Assembly: GCA_014529385.2 (NCBI GenBank)
Contig: CM043950.1
Span: forward strand, 68,250,435-68,314,434
Reading direction: 5' to 3'
DNA length: 64,000 bases
DNA from: Adiantum capillus-veneris
Taxonomy: Eukaryota; Streptophyta; Polypodiopsida; Polypodiales; Pteridaceae
How positions within the stretch are numbered: the stretch's first letter is position 1; the number at the start of each line of letters is the position of its first letter. Shown here piece after piece: positions 21,424-29,793 of the stretch. The notes below the pieces were generated by a model. That model saw only the letters and a program-made list of their open reading frames with translations, ran no database searches and was not told the DNA's origin. A program made the position numbers and the translations under genes.

Positions 21424-22350
21424 TTGGAGCGTAAAAAGAAATACCAGGAACTAAAACGGTCTTTACAAGAGGTATGGACTACTGAGGGAGAAAGTGATGG
21501 TAAGGAGGAGTCAAAAAAAGGAAACATGAATGTACCATCACACTATCGGAAATTCACCATCCACGACAGAAAAATCATAATGACACCACTAGTCAGGGAA
21601 AGAATAAACCAAGAATCTTGCGATGGGCCGGAAAATGCAAAACGGATAGACCTCGTTGAACCAGGTGAAAAGCCTCAGCCGGTCTATATTGCAACTGATT
21701 TAAAGTTTGAAGAAGAAGAACAGTTAACACAACTTCTCAAGAAGTATAAAGATGTGTTTGCATGGTCCTACAAAGACCTCAAAGGAGTTGATCCATCCAT
21801 ATGCCAACATACAATTCCTTTGAAATCAGATGCCAAACCTAGCAAACAGCGTCCTTATACATATAATGACACATTTGCTAAACGAATAAAAGAGGAGATT
21901 GACAAGCTGATAGATGTTGAAATTATCTATGAAATCGAGCATACAGATTGGGTGTCACCCATTCTGGTTGTCCCCAAAAAGAACGGAAAGCTGCGAGTGT
22001 GTGTGAACCTCAAAAAGGTAAATACAGCCACCATAAGGGATAATTATCCCTTGCCGATCACAGAACATGTACTTGAGAGGGTGGCCGGGAAACGGGCTTA
22101 TTCCTCTCTAGATGGGTTTTTAGGGTATAACCAATTGGCAATTGCAATAGAGGATCAACACAAAACAGCGTTTGCCACAGAATGGAGAATATATGCGTAT
22201 ATAGTTATGCCTTTTTGCCACAGAATGGAGAATATATGCGTATATAGTTATGCCTTTTGGCTTAACCAATGCCCCAGCTACCTTTCAAAGGTTAATGACT
22301 CATGCGTTCAAAGAATACCTGAGAATGTTCTTAGAAATATATATGGATGA
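21424..22350 (+). CDS. G reverse transcriptase, N-terminal part
   Basis: The frame holds KYKDVFAWSYKDLKGVDPSI, the RT start, then WVSPILVVPKKNGKLRVCVN, RAYSSLDGFLGYNQLAIAIE (catalytic first Asp in SSLDGF) and FATEWRIYAYIVMPF. A 43-bp exact tandem duplication (22173-22258) then shifts the frame, so the last residues here are nonsense. The true reading continues in the frame that opens at 22250. Confidence 0.88.
   Translation: MERKKKYQELKRSLQEVWTTEGESDGKEESKKGNMNVPSHYRKFTIHDRKIIMTPLVRERINQESCDGPENAKRIDLVEPGEKPQPVYIATDLKFEEEEQLTQLLKKYKDVFAWSYKDLKGVDPSICQHTIPLKSDAKPSKQRPYTYNDTFAKRIKEEIDKLIDVEIIYEIEHTDWVSPILVVPKKNGKLRVCVNLKKVNTATIRDNYPLPITEHVLERVAGKRAYSSLDGFLGYNQLAIAIEDQHKTAFATEWRIYAYIVMPFCHRMENICVYSYAFWLNQCPSYLSKVNDSCVQRIPENVLRNIYG
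22173..22258 (+). repeat. 43-bp tandem duplication within RT
   Basis: The block starting 'tgccacagaatggag' at 22173 is repeated exactly from 22216. Because 43 is not a multiple of three, it breaks the RT frame just before the GLTNAPATFQ block. Confidence 0.9.
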
Positions 22351-23134
22351 TCTTTGTGTACACTCTCTTCTACGAGAAGAACATATTGATCATTTACAAA
22401 AGGTATTTGAGAAATGCAGAACATATCGAATATGTCTTAGCCCGGAAAAGTGCATTTTTATGGTTAGGCAAGGCCGCATCTTAGGACACATTGTGTCAAG
22501 AAATGGCATAACCACTGACCTAGACAAAATCAAAGTCATAGTAGACCTGCCCAGGCCTACTAACGCGAAACAAGTGCAATCCTTCATGGGACACTGCGGA
22601 TATTATCGAAGATTCATATATATGTATGCAGTCATCGCACAACCTCTGTATCATTTGTTAGTCAATTTCGACTGGGCTGAGGAGTGTGAAACTTCATTCC
22701 AAAATCTTAAGGAAAACCTTGTATCAGCACCTGTACTTAAGAGACGAGATTGGGAAAAGATATTCCATGTTCACATTGATGCATCTGCATATGCAATCGG
22801 GAGTATTCTAGCTCAACCTGGAGATGGAACAATGGATTTCCCAGTTTGTTATGCAAGCCGACAGTTAAACAGTGCAGAAAATAACTACACAACCACTGAA
22901 ACAGAGGGGTTAGGAATGATTTATGCTGTAAAGAAATTTCGGCATTATTTTCTCGCAAAAAAATTTGTGTTCTTCACAGATCATCAAGCTCTTTTGTATA
23001 TGGTAAATAAACCATGCAATACTGGGAGAATTGCACGCTGGTTTATTATATTGCTAGAGTTTGATTTCACAGTGGTGGTCAAAAAGGGTAAAACACATCT
23101 ACGGGCGGATCGTCTTTCAAGGCTACAAAACTAA
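22250..23134 (+). CDS. G reverse transcriptase C-terminal part and RNase H
   Basis: It opens [16 protein letters not shown], followed by the RT active site YMDDLCVHS and the thumb (FMGHCGYYRRFI). RNase H follows with VHIDASAYAIGSILAQPG, TTTETEGLGMIYAVKKFRHY and FFTDHQALLYMVN, ending in GKTHLRADRLSRLQN. Catalytic Asp and Glu residues are visible. The frame is open through the whole RNase H; the break lies upstream in the duplicated block. Confidence 0.9.
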   Translation: MPFGLTNAPATFQRLMTHAFKEYLRMFLEIYMDDLCVHSLLREEHIDHLQKVFEKCRTYRICLSPEKCIFMVRQGRILGHIVSRNGITTDLDKIKVIVDLPRPTNAKQVQSFMGHCGYYRRFIYMYAVIAQPLYHLLVNFDWAEECETSFQNLKENLVSAPVLKRRDWEKIFHVHIDASAYAIGSILAQPGDGTMDFPVCYASRQLNSAENNYTTTETEGLGMIYAVKKFRHYFLAKKFVFFTDHQALLYMVNKPCNTGRIARWFIILLEFDFTVVVKKGKTHLRADRLSRLQN

Positions 23135-24021
23135 GAAGCTCCTGAAGGAGTAGATGATGACATACCTGACGCTTATCTTTTCAATATTGAAATGATACCC
23201 AAATGGTCTCAGGAAATTGTTAGCATTCTTTCCTTTGGAGGTAGGTTTGATAACAAGGAAAACAAATCCAAACAACAAACAATTTGACAAACAAAAAACT
23301 TCCAGTTGATTGCAGGATGACGGTATCATCTAGGATCGGACCAGATTCTACAATTATGTATAAATCCGGAGGAATTCGAGTGTTATCTTGAAGAAGCACA
23401 CGTCCAGGATTGTGCATTTCATTGTTCAACAATGAAAACACACCAAAGACTGAAACAATTAGGGATTTATTGACCAACTATGTATGTTGACAGGCATGCT
23501 TATGTTAACAATTGTACTATATGTAGTGACAAACGACCAGTGGATCATGCGACATTGTTTCACGTAAACATTGCACCTGCATGGAGTCAATATATCATTG
23601 ATTTCTTAACCACAAGGACGTTTCCTGAAAACATAACAAGAGCACGGAAAAGGGCTATAGAGCTGGAGGCTCGCGACTATAATTTAATTGGGAACCAACT
23701 CTATAAGTGGGCGATAAGACGGCAAAAATTGTCTTAACCACAGGAATATGGTGGCCTACATTGCATATGGATGCTGAGGAGTTTGTAAAGCGTTGTGACA
23801 CATGTCAGCGCACCAAGGTGCCGATAAAGAGAGATAAGATGCCACTACGGCCACTGATGGGAGCAAGGGCATTTGCAAAATGGGGCATTGATTTTGTGGG
23901 GCCTATTTCACCCCCTGCATATCGCACCCATACCCAATATATCATTGTGGCTACAGACTATCTCACAAAATGGGTGGAAGCCAAGGCAACACAAAAAGCA
24001 GACGTAAGAACCACTGCATAA
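23135..24021 (+). pseudogene. G integrase, zinc region (deleted) and start of core
   Basis: A linker with stops follows, then CTICSDKRPVDHATLFHVNI and WSQYIIDFLTT (23480-23620), a block seen before the integrase in some Tat-like elements. After LIGNQLYKW (about 23709) the expected segment with the two zinc-binding histidines is missing. Reading resumes in another frame at [20 protein letters not shown], with C-x2-C in [11 protein letters not shown] and the first catalytic Asp in [11 protein letters not shown] (to 24021). The deletion would abolish the HHCC module. Confidence 0.8.
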
Positions 24022-24381
24022 TTTTTGTATGAGAATGTCTTTGTACGATACGGATTACCAATATAAATTGTCAGTGATCGAGGAACACATTTTCTTAATT
24101 AAGTCATTGAATATCTGCTACAGGAACTCATGGTCATACATAGAAAATCTGCTCCATATCATCCACAGGCAAATGGACAAGCTGAGGCCACAAATAAAAC
24201 ACTATGCACGGTTCTCACTAAAATTGTATCAGAGTCAAGGACAGACTGGGATCAGCAGTTACACTCAACACTATGGGCATACAGGGTAGCATACAAAACA
24301 TCAATAGGAACAACACCATACAACATGGTGTTTGGCCTAAATGCTATATTACCCATAGAGTTTTTAATTCCAACTCCATGA
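24022..24381 (+). pseudogene. G integrase catalytic core, C-terminal half
   Basis: After a stop at 24019 the translation shows FLYENVFVRYGLPI, a stop, IVSDRGTHFLN with the second catalytic Asp, another stop, then SAPYHPQANGQAEATNKTLC with the catalytic Glu. It continues LHSTLWAYRVAYKTSIGTTP to the end of the core near 24378, where a stop follows LIPTP. The triad is present but the frame carries at least three stops. Confidence 0.85.
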
Positions 24382-24384
24382 GTA

Positions 24385-25239
24385 GTGAAACGCTTAGAAT
24401 GGACAAGACATGATATCTCTTCAAGAATAGATGATCTTGAAAATCTAGATGAACTTCGCTTACGAGCTGTAGCTTCAATCTATGCTAAAAAGAGAAGACA
24501 AAAAGAATTTTTTGACAAGCATGTGCGCACGAAAGAGTTCAAAACAGGTGATTATGTACTTGTTTATACCTTGAAGCAACATGCCAAGAAACTTAAAAAG
24601 CGAGGGATGGGACCCTTTGTGATTAGTGACCCATCACAAAGTGGAGCTGTCAAGCTTGCTACATTAGCAGGTGAAGAAATGCCAAATTGGATTAGTGGGT
24701 GTCGATTAAAGAAATATCATTTACCACTAACACAGGATATGCTTCAACAAATCCATCAAGAAAAAAAACAGATGAAGGAGAAACAGAGGGTACGAGAAGA
24801 AGCTCAAGCAGAAGCAAAAGAAAGCATTGCAAAAAGACGGCTTCTACAACAACAACAACAGTGTGGCTCACCTTTTAATATAAATGCTATTCGACTAACG
24901 AATTTTGATGAAGACACAGTGGAGCCAATAATTTCACTCAAAGTGGGTAGCAATCAAGTTGAATCGATGGCATTGCTTGATTCTAGAGCTCAAGCAAATC
25001 TAATCTCTTATAGATTATACAAACAGCTCAAGTCCACAGGTCAACTACATTCTACTCCACAAGTGCTGGAAAGTAGTACATCACATTCGCTAAAAACATT
25101 GGTTTGGACTATATTGCATGTACAACTACATCAATATATTTACCCACACAAGTTTTATGTGGTCGAGGAAGAAAGCACACAACACCCCATGTTGTTGAGA
25201 CAACCTTGGCAAAAAGAGTATAATGTGCAGATAGATTAG
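24385..25239 (+). CDS. G integrase C-terminus fused to a second protease-like domain
   Basis: Residues 1-120 are integrase C-terminal: KRRQKEFFDKHVRTKEFKTG, DYVLVYTLKQHAKKLKKRGM, GPFVISDPSQSGAVKLA. A helical basic stretch with poly-Gln follows (RRLLQQQQQ). From about residue 165 a retropepsin-like fold begins: VEPIISLKVGSNQVESMALL, then LDSRAQANLISYRLY where the family has D-S-G-A, and near the end HPMLLRQPWQKEYNVQ where the family has LLG-R-P. Both key glycines are Arg, so it is not expected to be active. An independent, intact protease lies upstream at about 18900-19237. A protease-like domain after the integrase is unusual for Ty3 elements. It is seen directly; origin by duplication or capture is inference. 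Confidence 0.8.
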   Translation: MKRLEWTRHDISSRIDDLENLDELRLRAVASIYAKKRRQKEFFDKHVRTKEFKTGDYVLVYTLKQHAKKLKKRGMGPFVISDPSQSGAVKLATLAGEEMPNWISGCRLKKYHLPLTQDMLQQIHQEKKQMKEKQRVREEAQAEAKESIAKRRLLQQQQQCGSPFNINAIRLTNFDEDTVEPIISLKVGSNQVESMALLDSRAQANLISYRLYKQLKSTGQLHSTPQVLESSTSHSLKTLVWTILHVQLHQYIYPHKFYVVEEESTQHPMLLRQPWQKEYNVQID

Positions 25240-25986
25240 ACTGCAGATGCGGTCAAAATTCAGCATGCACAAGAACAACAGGTGGTAGCCTTTGCTCAGC
25301 AACCCCACAAGAACCATATGGCAGCAACACAATCACTGGATAAAGAACCAAAAGAATGGGTGCCACTAAAGAACAACATGATACCCATGGCGACCAAACA
25401 GGGAACTGCCAACCATGTTCACTCCAACCATAAAACAACATCGACCGCAATCAAAAGATGAAGGTTAGCAACACGAGAAAAACAAGTATGGGTGCGGAAG
25501 AATAGAGGTGACATGGCAAACAAACCACAACACAACAACAGTCCAAAAGGAGAAAACATTTCAACCAAAAACCAAGGGAATAAAACAGATATGGATCCCA
25601 AAAGAATTCTCAGCAACAACTTAAGCGCGACTCGCATTTGGATCCCAAAACCAAAGCAACAGGAACTCCCTTCAGTACAAGCAAAATCGGCATACAGACA
25701 CACACTACATATGAAACCGGCAAACCGATATATGTGGGTGCCAATCAGCAACAAAACAATGACAACCACGAAAGTAGCAATAAACCTACAAAAACCTCCA
25801 AAGCAAAGCTACAAATGGAAAGCAAAAGAGACAAAGTCTATGGCCAATTCCGCCACGAAAATTCTCTCCAAGGAGACAACTACGACCATATCGACAATAG
25901 CGGCAAACCAAGCGACTTTTGCAAGAAAGACGATCAAACAAAGAGCGGTAGAGTTACAACTTTTACTTGCAAAGAAAATCTGTTGA
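25240..25986 (+). pseudogene. G basic C-terminal tail with W-V/I-P motifs
   Basis: It is in the same frame as the upstream ORF (after stops at 25237 and 25459). The translation is Lys/Asn/Thr/Gln-rich with few acidic residues. It carries recurring aromatic motifs: KEWVPLKNN, KQVWVRKNR, TRIWIPKPKQQ, RYMWVPISNK and SYKWKAKETK. No known domain is recognised. The spaced repetition of Trp motifs and the open frame over 165 residues (25492-25986) argue for a once-coding tail. Nucleic-acid binding is possible from its charge but not shown. Confidence 0.55.
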
Positions 25987-26200
25987 CCAAATCAACAACA
26001 AACAGTAAACCTCGACGGCGAATGCCAATAAGCATATTGCTTATACCCTCCTCTTGCATAGCATTAATTTTTCCATGCATTGATAGAGTATGCATCATGT
26101 AGGGCCACATTACACGGCCAAGCATTACCACGATTGTTTGTACCCCAGGCACGGCACATACACTGAGGCGATACCTTGTCATCCAGGAGGACTCCGGCTA
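25987..26200 (+). other. Non-coding 3' region of G
   Basis: Short stretch between the end of the coding tail and the purine tract. No motif is recognised. Confidence 0.4.
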
Positions 26201-26213
26201 GGAGGGGGGGAGG
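26201..26213 (+). promoter_or_regulatory. Polypurine tract of G
   Basis: GGAGGGGGGGAGG directly before 'cattgtcc' is the expected plus-strand primer next to a 3' LTR. Only about seven bases later the sequence changes to the interior of a C LTR, so the LTR of G is lost. Confidence 0.7.
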
Positions 26214-26220
26214 CATTGTC

Positions 26221-26659
26221 CACCCACATGGAGCCTCAACGACCAAAAATGCTGAATTTCATGATATTTTGAGTTCTAATATTTCCCATTTTAAGAAATA
26301 TCCAAAGAACATTTGATTTGGGCTAACTCTTTAGCCTAATCAAGTGATTATGTAAAACATGGCTCCCTCACCTATAAAAAGGGCAACCTTCTCTTCATTG
26401 GGGCAAGTTATGAGTGAGTGAGACTAGCTCAATTCCATAGTGACACACTCATCTTAGTGCCACACTTTCTCTTGAAGAAAGGCTGAAGTCTTGTCTCATC
26501 TTCTCTCTCCATTAAGGTGGTGGCGATTGCTCTCATGTAAGATATATGTTGCTATTTTTTCTTTCATTTCCATATCTAGTCCAATACTTGTCTCTAACTC
26601 TATCTCTATCTCTTATTGTCTATCTTTAATACCACCACCACACTTAGATCTATCTCTAA
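26221..26659 (+). repeat. Fragment of the C 5' LTR (LTR1, internal piece)
   Basis: It is homologous to 30529-30967 and 39503-39941. It lacks the first roughly 760 bases and the last roughly 980 bases of the LTR. A TATA box (CTATAAAAA, 26372-26380) is retained. The left edge abuts the G purine tract; the right edge is fused to C pol at 26660, with only one base of shared sequence at the junction. Confidence 0.85.
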
Positions 26660-27889
26660 GAAGCCTTTAAAGAAAGCCAAACAGTTGGCCCAGAAGTCCA
26701 TGTTGAAACTAAATACAAGAGTGTAGCAAAGAAGGTGAAACTAGTAGCTTCACTCTTACCACCTAACAATTGGGAAAAAAATGAGCAGGCTTCTTTACAA
26801 CCAAGTTTGAGGAATCCTAAAAAGATCAGGCATACCTTCACAAAGGAGTCTTTTCAAGAGTTGCATATTGGTTGCGAGGAGTTTCTAACACAGGAGGAGA
26901 CAAAGTGCTTCAAAGAAATGCTTTCAAAGCATGGTAAGGCTTTTGCATTTGAGCCACATGAGATAGGATGTGTTGATCCTTCTATTGTAGCTCCTATGGT
27001 AATTTTCACAATACCTTATGTGCCTTGGAATCTGCGGCCTATTCCAGTTCCAAAGGCTCATTTGCCAAAGTCAGTAGAGCTACTGAATGAGAAAATCAAA
27101 ATGGGAATCTTGGAGCCTTCTTGTGCTCCATACTCAAACAGGTGGTTCACAGTTCCAAAGAAGAATGGTTCTCTACGCTTCATCCAAGATATGCAACCAG
27201 TGAACAAGGTGACAATTAGAAATGTAGGTACAGGTCCAATTGTGGATGAGTTTGCAAAGGCATTTGCAGGGAGGGCAATCTACTCAATGGGGGATCTCTA
27301 CTCAGGGTATGATCAATTTCAGCTTGCAATCGAAAGTAGAGACTTGACAACCATGAGGACACCTTTGGGTTTGGTAAGGATGTGTACCTTGCCACAGGGA
27401 GCAACCAACTCGGTTGCACATATGATGAATGGGATGAATAAGGTCTTATGTGACTTTATTCCTCAAATCAAAATGCCTTTCATTGATGATTTGCCTATCA
27501 AAGGATGTGAAGAAAGTGACAAAGATGAAGCTTTGGATCTCAAGGGATGTCACAGGTTTGTGGTAAATCACATAAATGATTGTGATAAAATTTTATCTAG
27601 GTTGGAAGAAGTGAATCTTACATTGTCAGGGAAAAAGTCTATGTTTGGTGTCAAAGAAGTGCTCATTATGGGGCACATGTGCGGGCCATATGGTAGGAAA
27701 CCTTGTCCATCAAAGGTAGATGCCATCCAAAGAATGAAAGAAACATGCACTAGCATCACTAAGGTTAGAAGGTTTCTGGGAGCATGTGTCTTCTATGTTA
27801 TTTGGATTCCACATTATGCACATGTAGTTGATCCTCTTTATCAACTGCTTAGAAAGAATCAAAGGTTAAACGGGCGAAAGCACATGTAA
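26660..27889 (+). CDS. C copy 1 reverse transcriptase
   Basis: It is nearly identical to 35564-36793. RT blocks: PYSNRWFTVPKKNGSLRFIQ, IYSMGDLYSGYDQFQLAIES (first catalytic Asp in MGDLY), TLPQGATNSVAHMMNGMNKV and the active site MPFIDDLPIKGCE, then LEEVNLTLSGKKSMFGVKEV. The frame ends at the same stop as in copy 2 (RLNGRKHM). It starts inside pol because everything from the LTR middle through gag and protease is deleted. Confidence 0.88.
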   Translation, partial: EAFKESQTVGPEVHVETKYKSVAKKVKLVASLLPPNNWEKNEQASLQPSLRNPKKIRHTFTKESFQELHIGCEEFLTQEETKCFKEMLSKHGKAFAFEPHEIGCVDPSIVAPMVIFTIPYVPWNLRPIPVPKAHLPKSVELLNEKIKMGILEPSCAPYSNRWFTVPKKNGSLRFIQDMQPVNKVTIRNVGTGPIVDEFAKAFAGRAIYSMGDLYSGYDQFQLAIESRDLTTMRTPLGLVRMCTLPQGATNSVAHMMNGMNKVLCDFIPQIKMPFIDDLPIKGCEESDKDEALDLKGCHRFVVNHINDCDKILSRLEEVNLTLSGKKSMFGVKEVLIMGHMCGPYGRKPCPSKVDAIQRMKETCTSITKVRRFLGACVFYVIWIPHYAHVVDPLYQLLRKNQRLNGRKHM

Positions 27890-27894
27890 AATCC

Positions 27895-28427
27895 ATGAAA
27901 AAGCTAAAGGAAGTGCTCCAGTCAGCAATGACTTTGAGAAAGGTAGACTATGAGTGTCAAAGGCCAGTAATTGTGACAGTAAACACCAGTCCTACAGGGA
28001 TTGGATGGGCAATAGGGCAAGATGACAAAGAAGGACACACGTATGTGGTAAGATTTGGAGCAAAGGTACTAACAGCCCGCCAAAAATTGGTGCATGTGTG
28101 GTTGTAGAAACACATTGTCTACCACTTCTTGGGATGATTACAAGCTGCTCAACGCCAGACATTGATATGTTGCGGTGGATTGCCTACATTAAGTCCTTAA
28201 ATCCTGAGTTCAAGCACATTGCAGGTAAAGACAATACAGTGGCATATATGCTATCAAGGGCAAGGTATGAAGATGAGTCACAGATGATTGATGAGGGAGA
28301 TGATGTGGGCACAAAGTTCTATTCCATCTCTCATGTCAAAGGTAACTATGTCTGCATGACTAATACACTTGAATTGTTCTTGAAAGATCTTTATAAAGGT
28401 GATTGGCTTCTTATTGGAAGCTATTAG
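27895..28427 (+). pseudogene. C copy 1 RNase H (70-bp deletion and stop)
   Basis: It corresponds to 36799-37400. It reads VIVTVNTSPTGIGWAIGQDD (Asp of the RNase H motif VTVDTS changed to Asn), then a 70-bp deletion near 28085 shifts the frame and removes the conserved Glu block (NYSQIKRELRGMVTAL in copy 2). Residues IKSLNPEFKHIAGKDNTVAY follow. A private stop at about 28425 replaces Leu of copy 2. Confidence 0.82.
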
Positions 28428-28502
28428 AGTACTCTAGAAAAACAGGATGATTGGTCTGAACAAGAATTCAGGAGGATACGTAGGAAAGCATATGGGTACT
28501 TT

Positions 28503-28925
28503 TTGAGGGATGGTTACTCGCGGAAGCATCATAAACAAAATGGTACTACACCACAACGGGTTATATGTAAAAAAGAGACTCAAGTAAAGCTCATGCAAGA
28601 GTTTCATGAGAGTCTATGGGCTGGACACAGAGGTGTGTGGGCAACCTTCTCCAAGTTGAAAGAAAAATACTGGTGGAAGGGTATGTATAAAGATGTATCT
28701 CAATTTGTAGAGTCATGTGTAACTTGTCAAATGTATTCAAATGTCCGACATCGTGATGGATTGCACCCTACATATCCACTAGCCATGCACTATGAATGGG
28801 TTGTGGATCTAGTCACAATGCCTTTAGGACTCTGGCAGATGAGATACTTGGTTTTTGAACAAGAGGACCTAACTAATCAGGTTGAAGGAAGATCATTAAG
28901 AGTTAAAACCACAGAAGCTGTGTGA
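28503..28925 (+). CDS. C copy 1 integrase, zinc-binding part and start of core
   Basis: HESLWAGHRGVWATFSKLKE and ESCVTCQMYSNVRH give the HHCC module; the first catalytic Asp lies in EWVVDLVTMPLGLWQ. It ends at a stop (28922) shared with copy 2. Confidence 0.85.
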   Translation: MRDGYSRKHHKQNGTTPQRVICKKETQVKLMQEFHESLWAGHRGVWATFSKLKEKYWWKGMYKDVSQFVESCVTCQMYSNVRHRDGLHPTYPLAMHYEWVVDLVTMPLGLWQMRYLVFEQEDLTNQVEGRSLRVKTTEAV

Positions 28926-28943
28926 AAATTCCTTCTTGATGAG

Positions 28944-29793
28944 GTGATGTGCCGTTATGGTTGTGTGGGAAAGATCACTGCAGATAGAGGTGAGCTGGAT
29001 GTTGAGGAAGCAAGGGAGTTCTTTATCAGATTAGGAATCAAGTTTTCTCTTACCACGGATTACAACCCTGAAGGCAATGGAAAGAGTAAAAGAGGGCATC
29101 CTCCTATCATCAAAGCTTTGGCCAAGGCTTGTGAAGGAAGAGTTGGTGAGTGGCCAAAACTATTACAATATGCTTTATGGGCTGAACGTACAACACATAG
29201 CTCAATAACTGGCTACATGCCTGCGGAGCTAATGTATGGTCAAAAGCCAGTGATGCCGATTGAAGATACAATTCCCACATGGAATGTACTACCTTGGTAA
29301 GAGGGGCTTAGCACGGATGATCTCCTTGCACTTGCTTATAAGGCAACTTGAGAGAAGACCTGGAGACATTGAAGCTGCAAAAGAACGACTCAAAAATGCA
29401 AGGTTGAAAAACAAGGACTACTTTGATAAGCGACATCGACTCAGGAGCAAAGCAATTGACAAAGGTGACTGGGTTTTAGTGTATGATAGTAGCCTTGATA
29501 ACCAGCACACATTCATGCGTAAGTTCTCAAAAAGATGGTTTGGACCGTATGTTGTAAAGCATGTGCATGAAAATGCTACTTACAGCTTGTCTGAACTAGA
29601 TGGTACAGAAGTAAAGATTCCCAATGCGGAAAAAAGGATTAAAATGTTTAAGAGAAGAGGATACAATGATCTAGAAGATGTTGATGAGGAAGAAGAGCAA
29701 AACACAGGTGAAGATCAAAGTGAACATGAATCTCTGAAATCAAGGATGTGTAGGTTTAGAGGGGGTGGATGTCGTGCTGTGGCACGTATATAG
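28944..29793 (+). pseudogene. C copy 1 integrase core and C-terminus
   Basis: ITADRGELDVEEAREFF carries the second catalytic Asp. YNPEGNGKSKRGHPPIIKAL has Lys where the catalytic Glu is expected. LQYALWAERTTHSSITGYMP follows, a stop at 29298, then the C-terminal part in another frame from 29260 (DYFDKRHRLRSKAIDKGDWV, FSKRWFGPYVVKHVHENATY). It ends at 29793, overlapping the start of LTR2. Confidence 0.82.
29758..29769 (+). promoter_or_regulatory. Polypurine tract of C copy 1
   Basis: AGAGGGGGTGGA precedes the LTR start TGTCGTGCTG. The same tract is found at 38732-38743. Confidence 0.8.

Larger units (their letters stand above)
6188..26220 (+). mobile_element. Tat-like Ty3 element G (body; LTRs not identified)
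   Basis: Domains in order are gag (6188-7099 then 16083-17558), protease (18900-19237), reverse transcriptase-RNase H (21424-23134), integrase (23700-24760), a second protease-like domain (24850-25239), a basic tail to 25986 and a purine tract (26201-26213). The phrase 'FAWSYKDLKGVDPS' before the RT and 'GRPFMRQL' after the protease are typical of the Tat/Athila side of plant Ty3 elements, from memory of the family. It is interrupted by A and M. The right end is cut at about 26220 by a fragment of a C LTR, and no 3' LTR of its own follows the purine tract. Confidence 0.8.
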
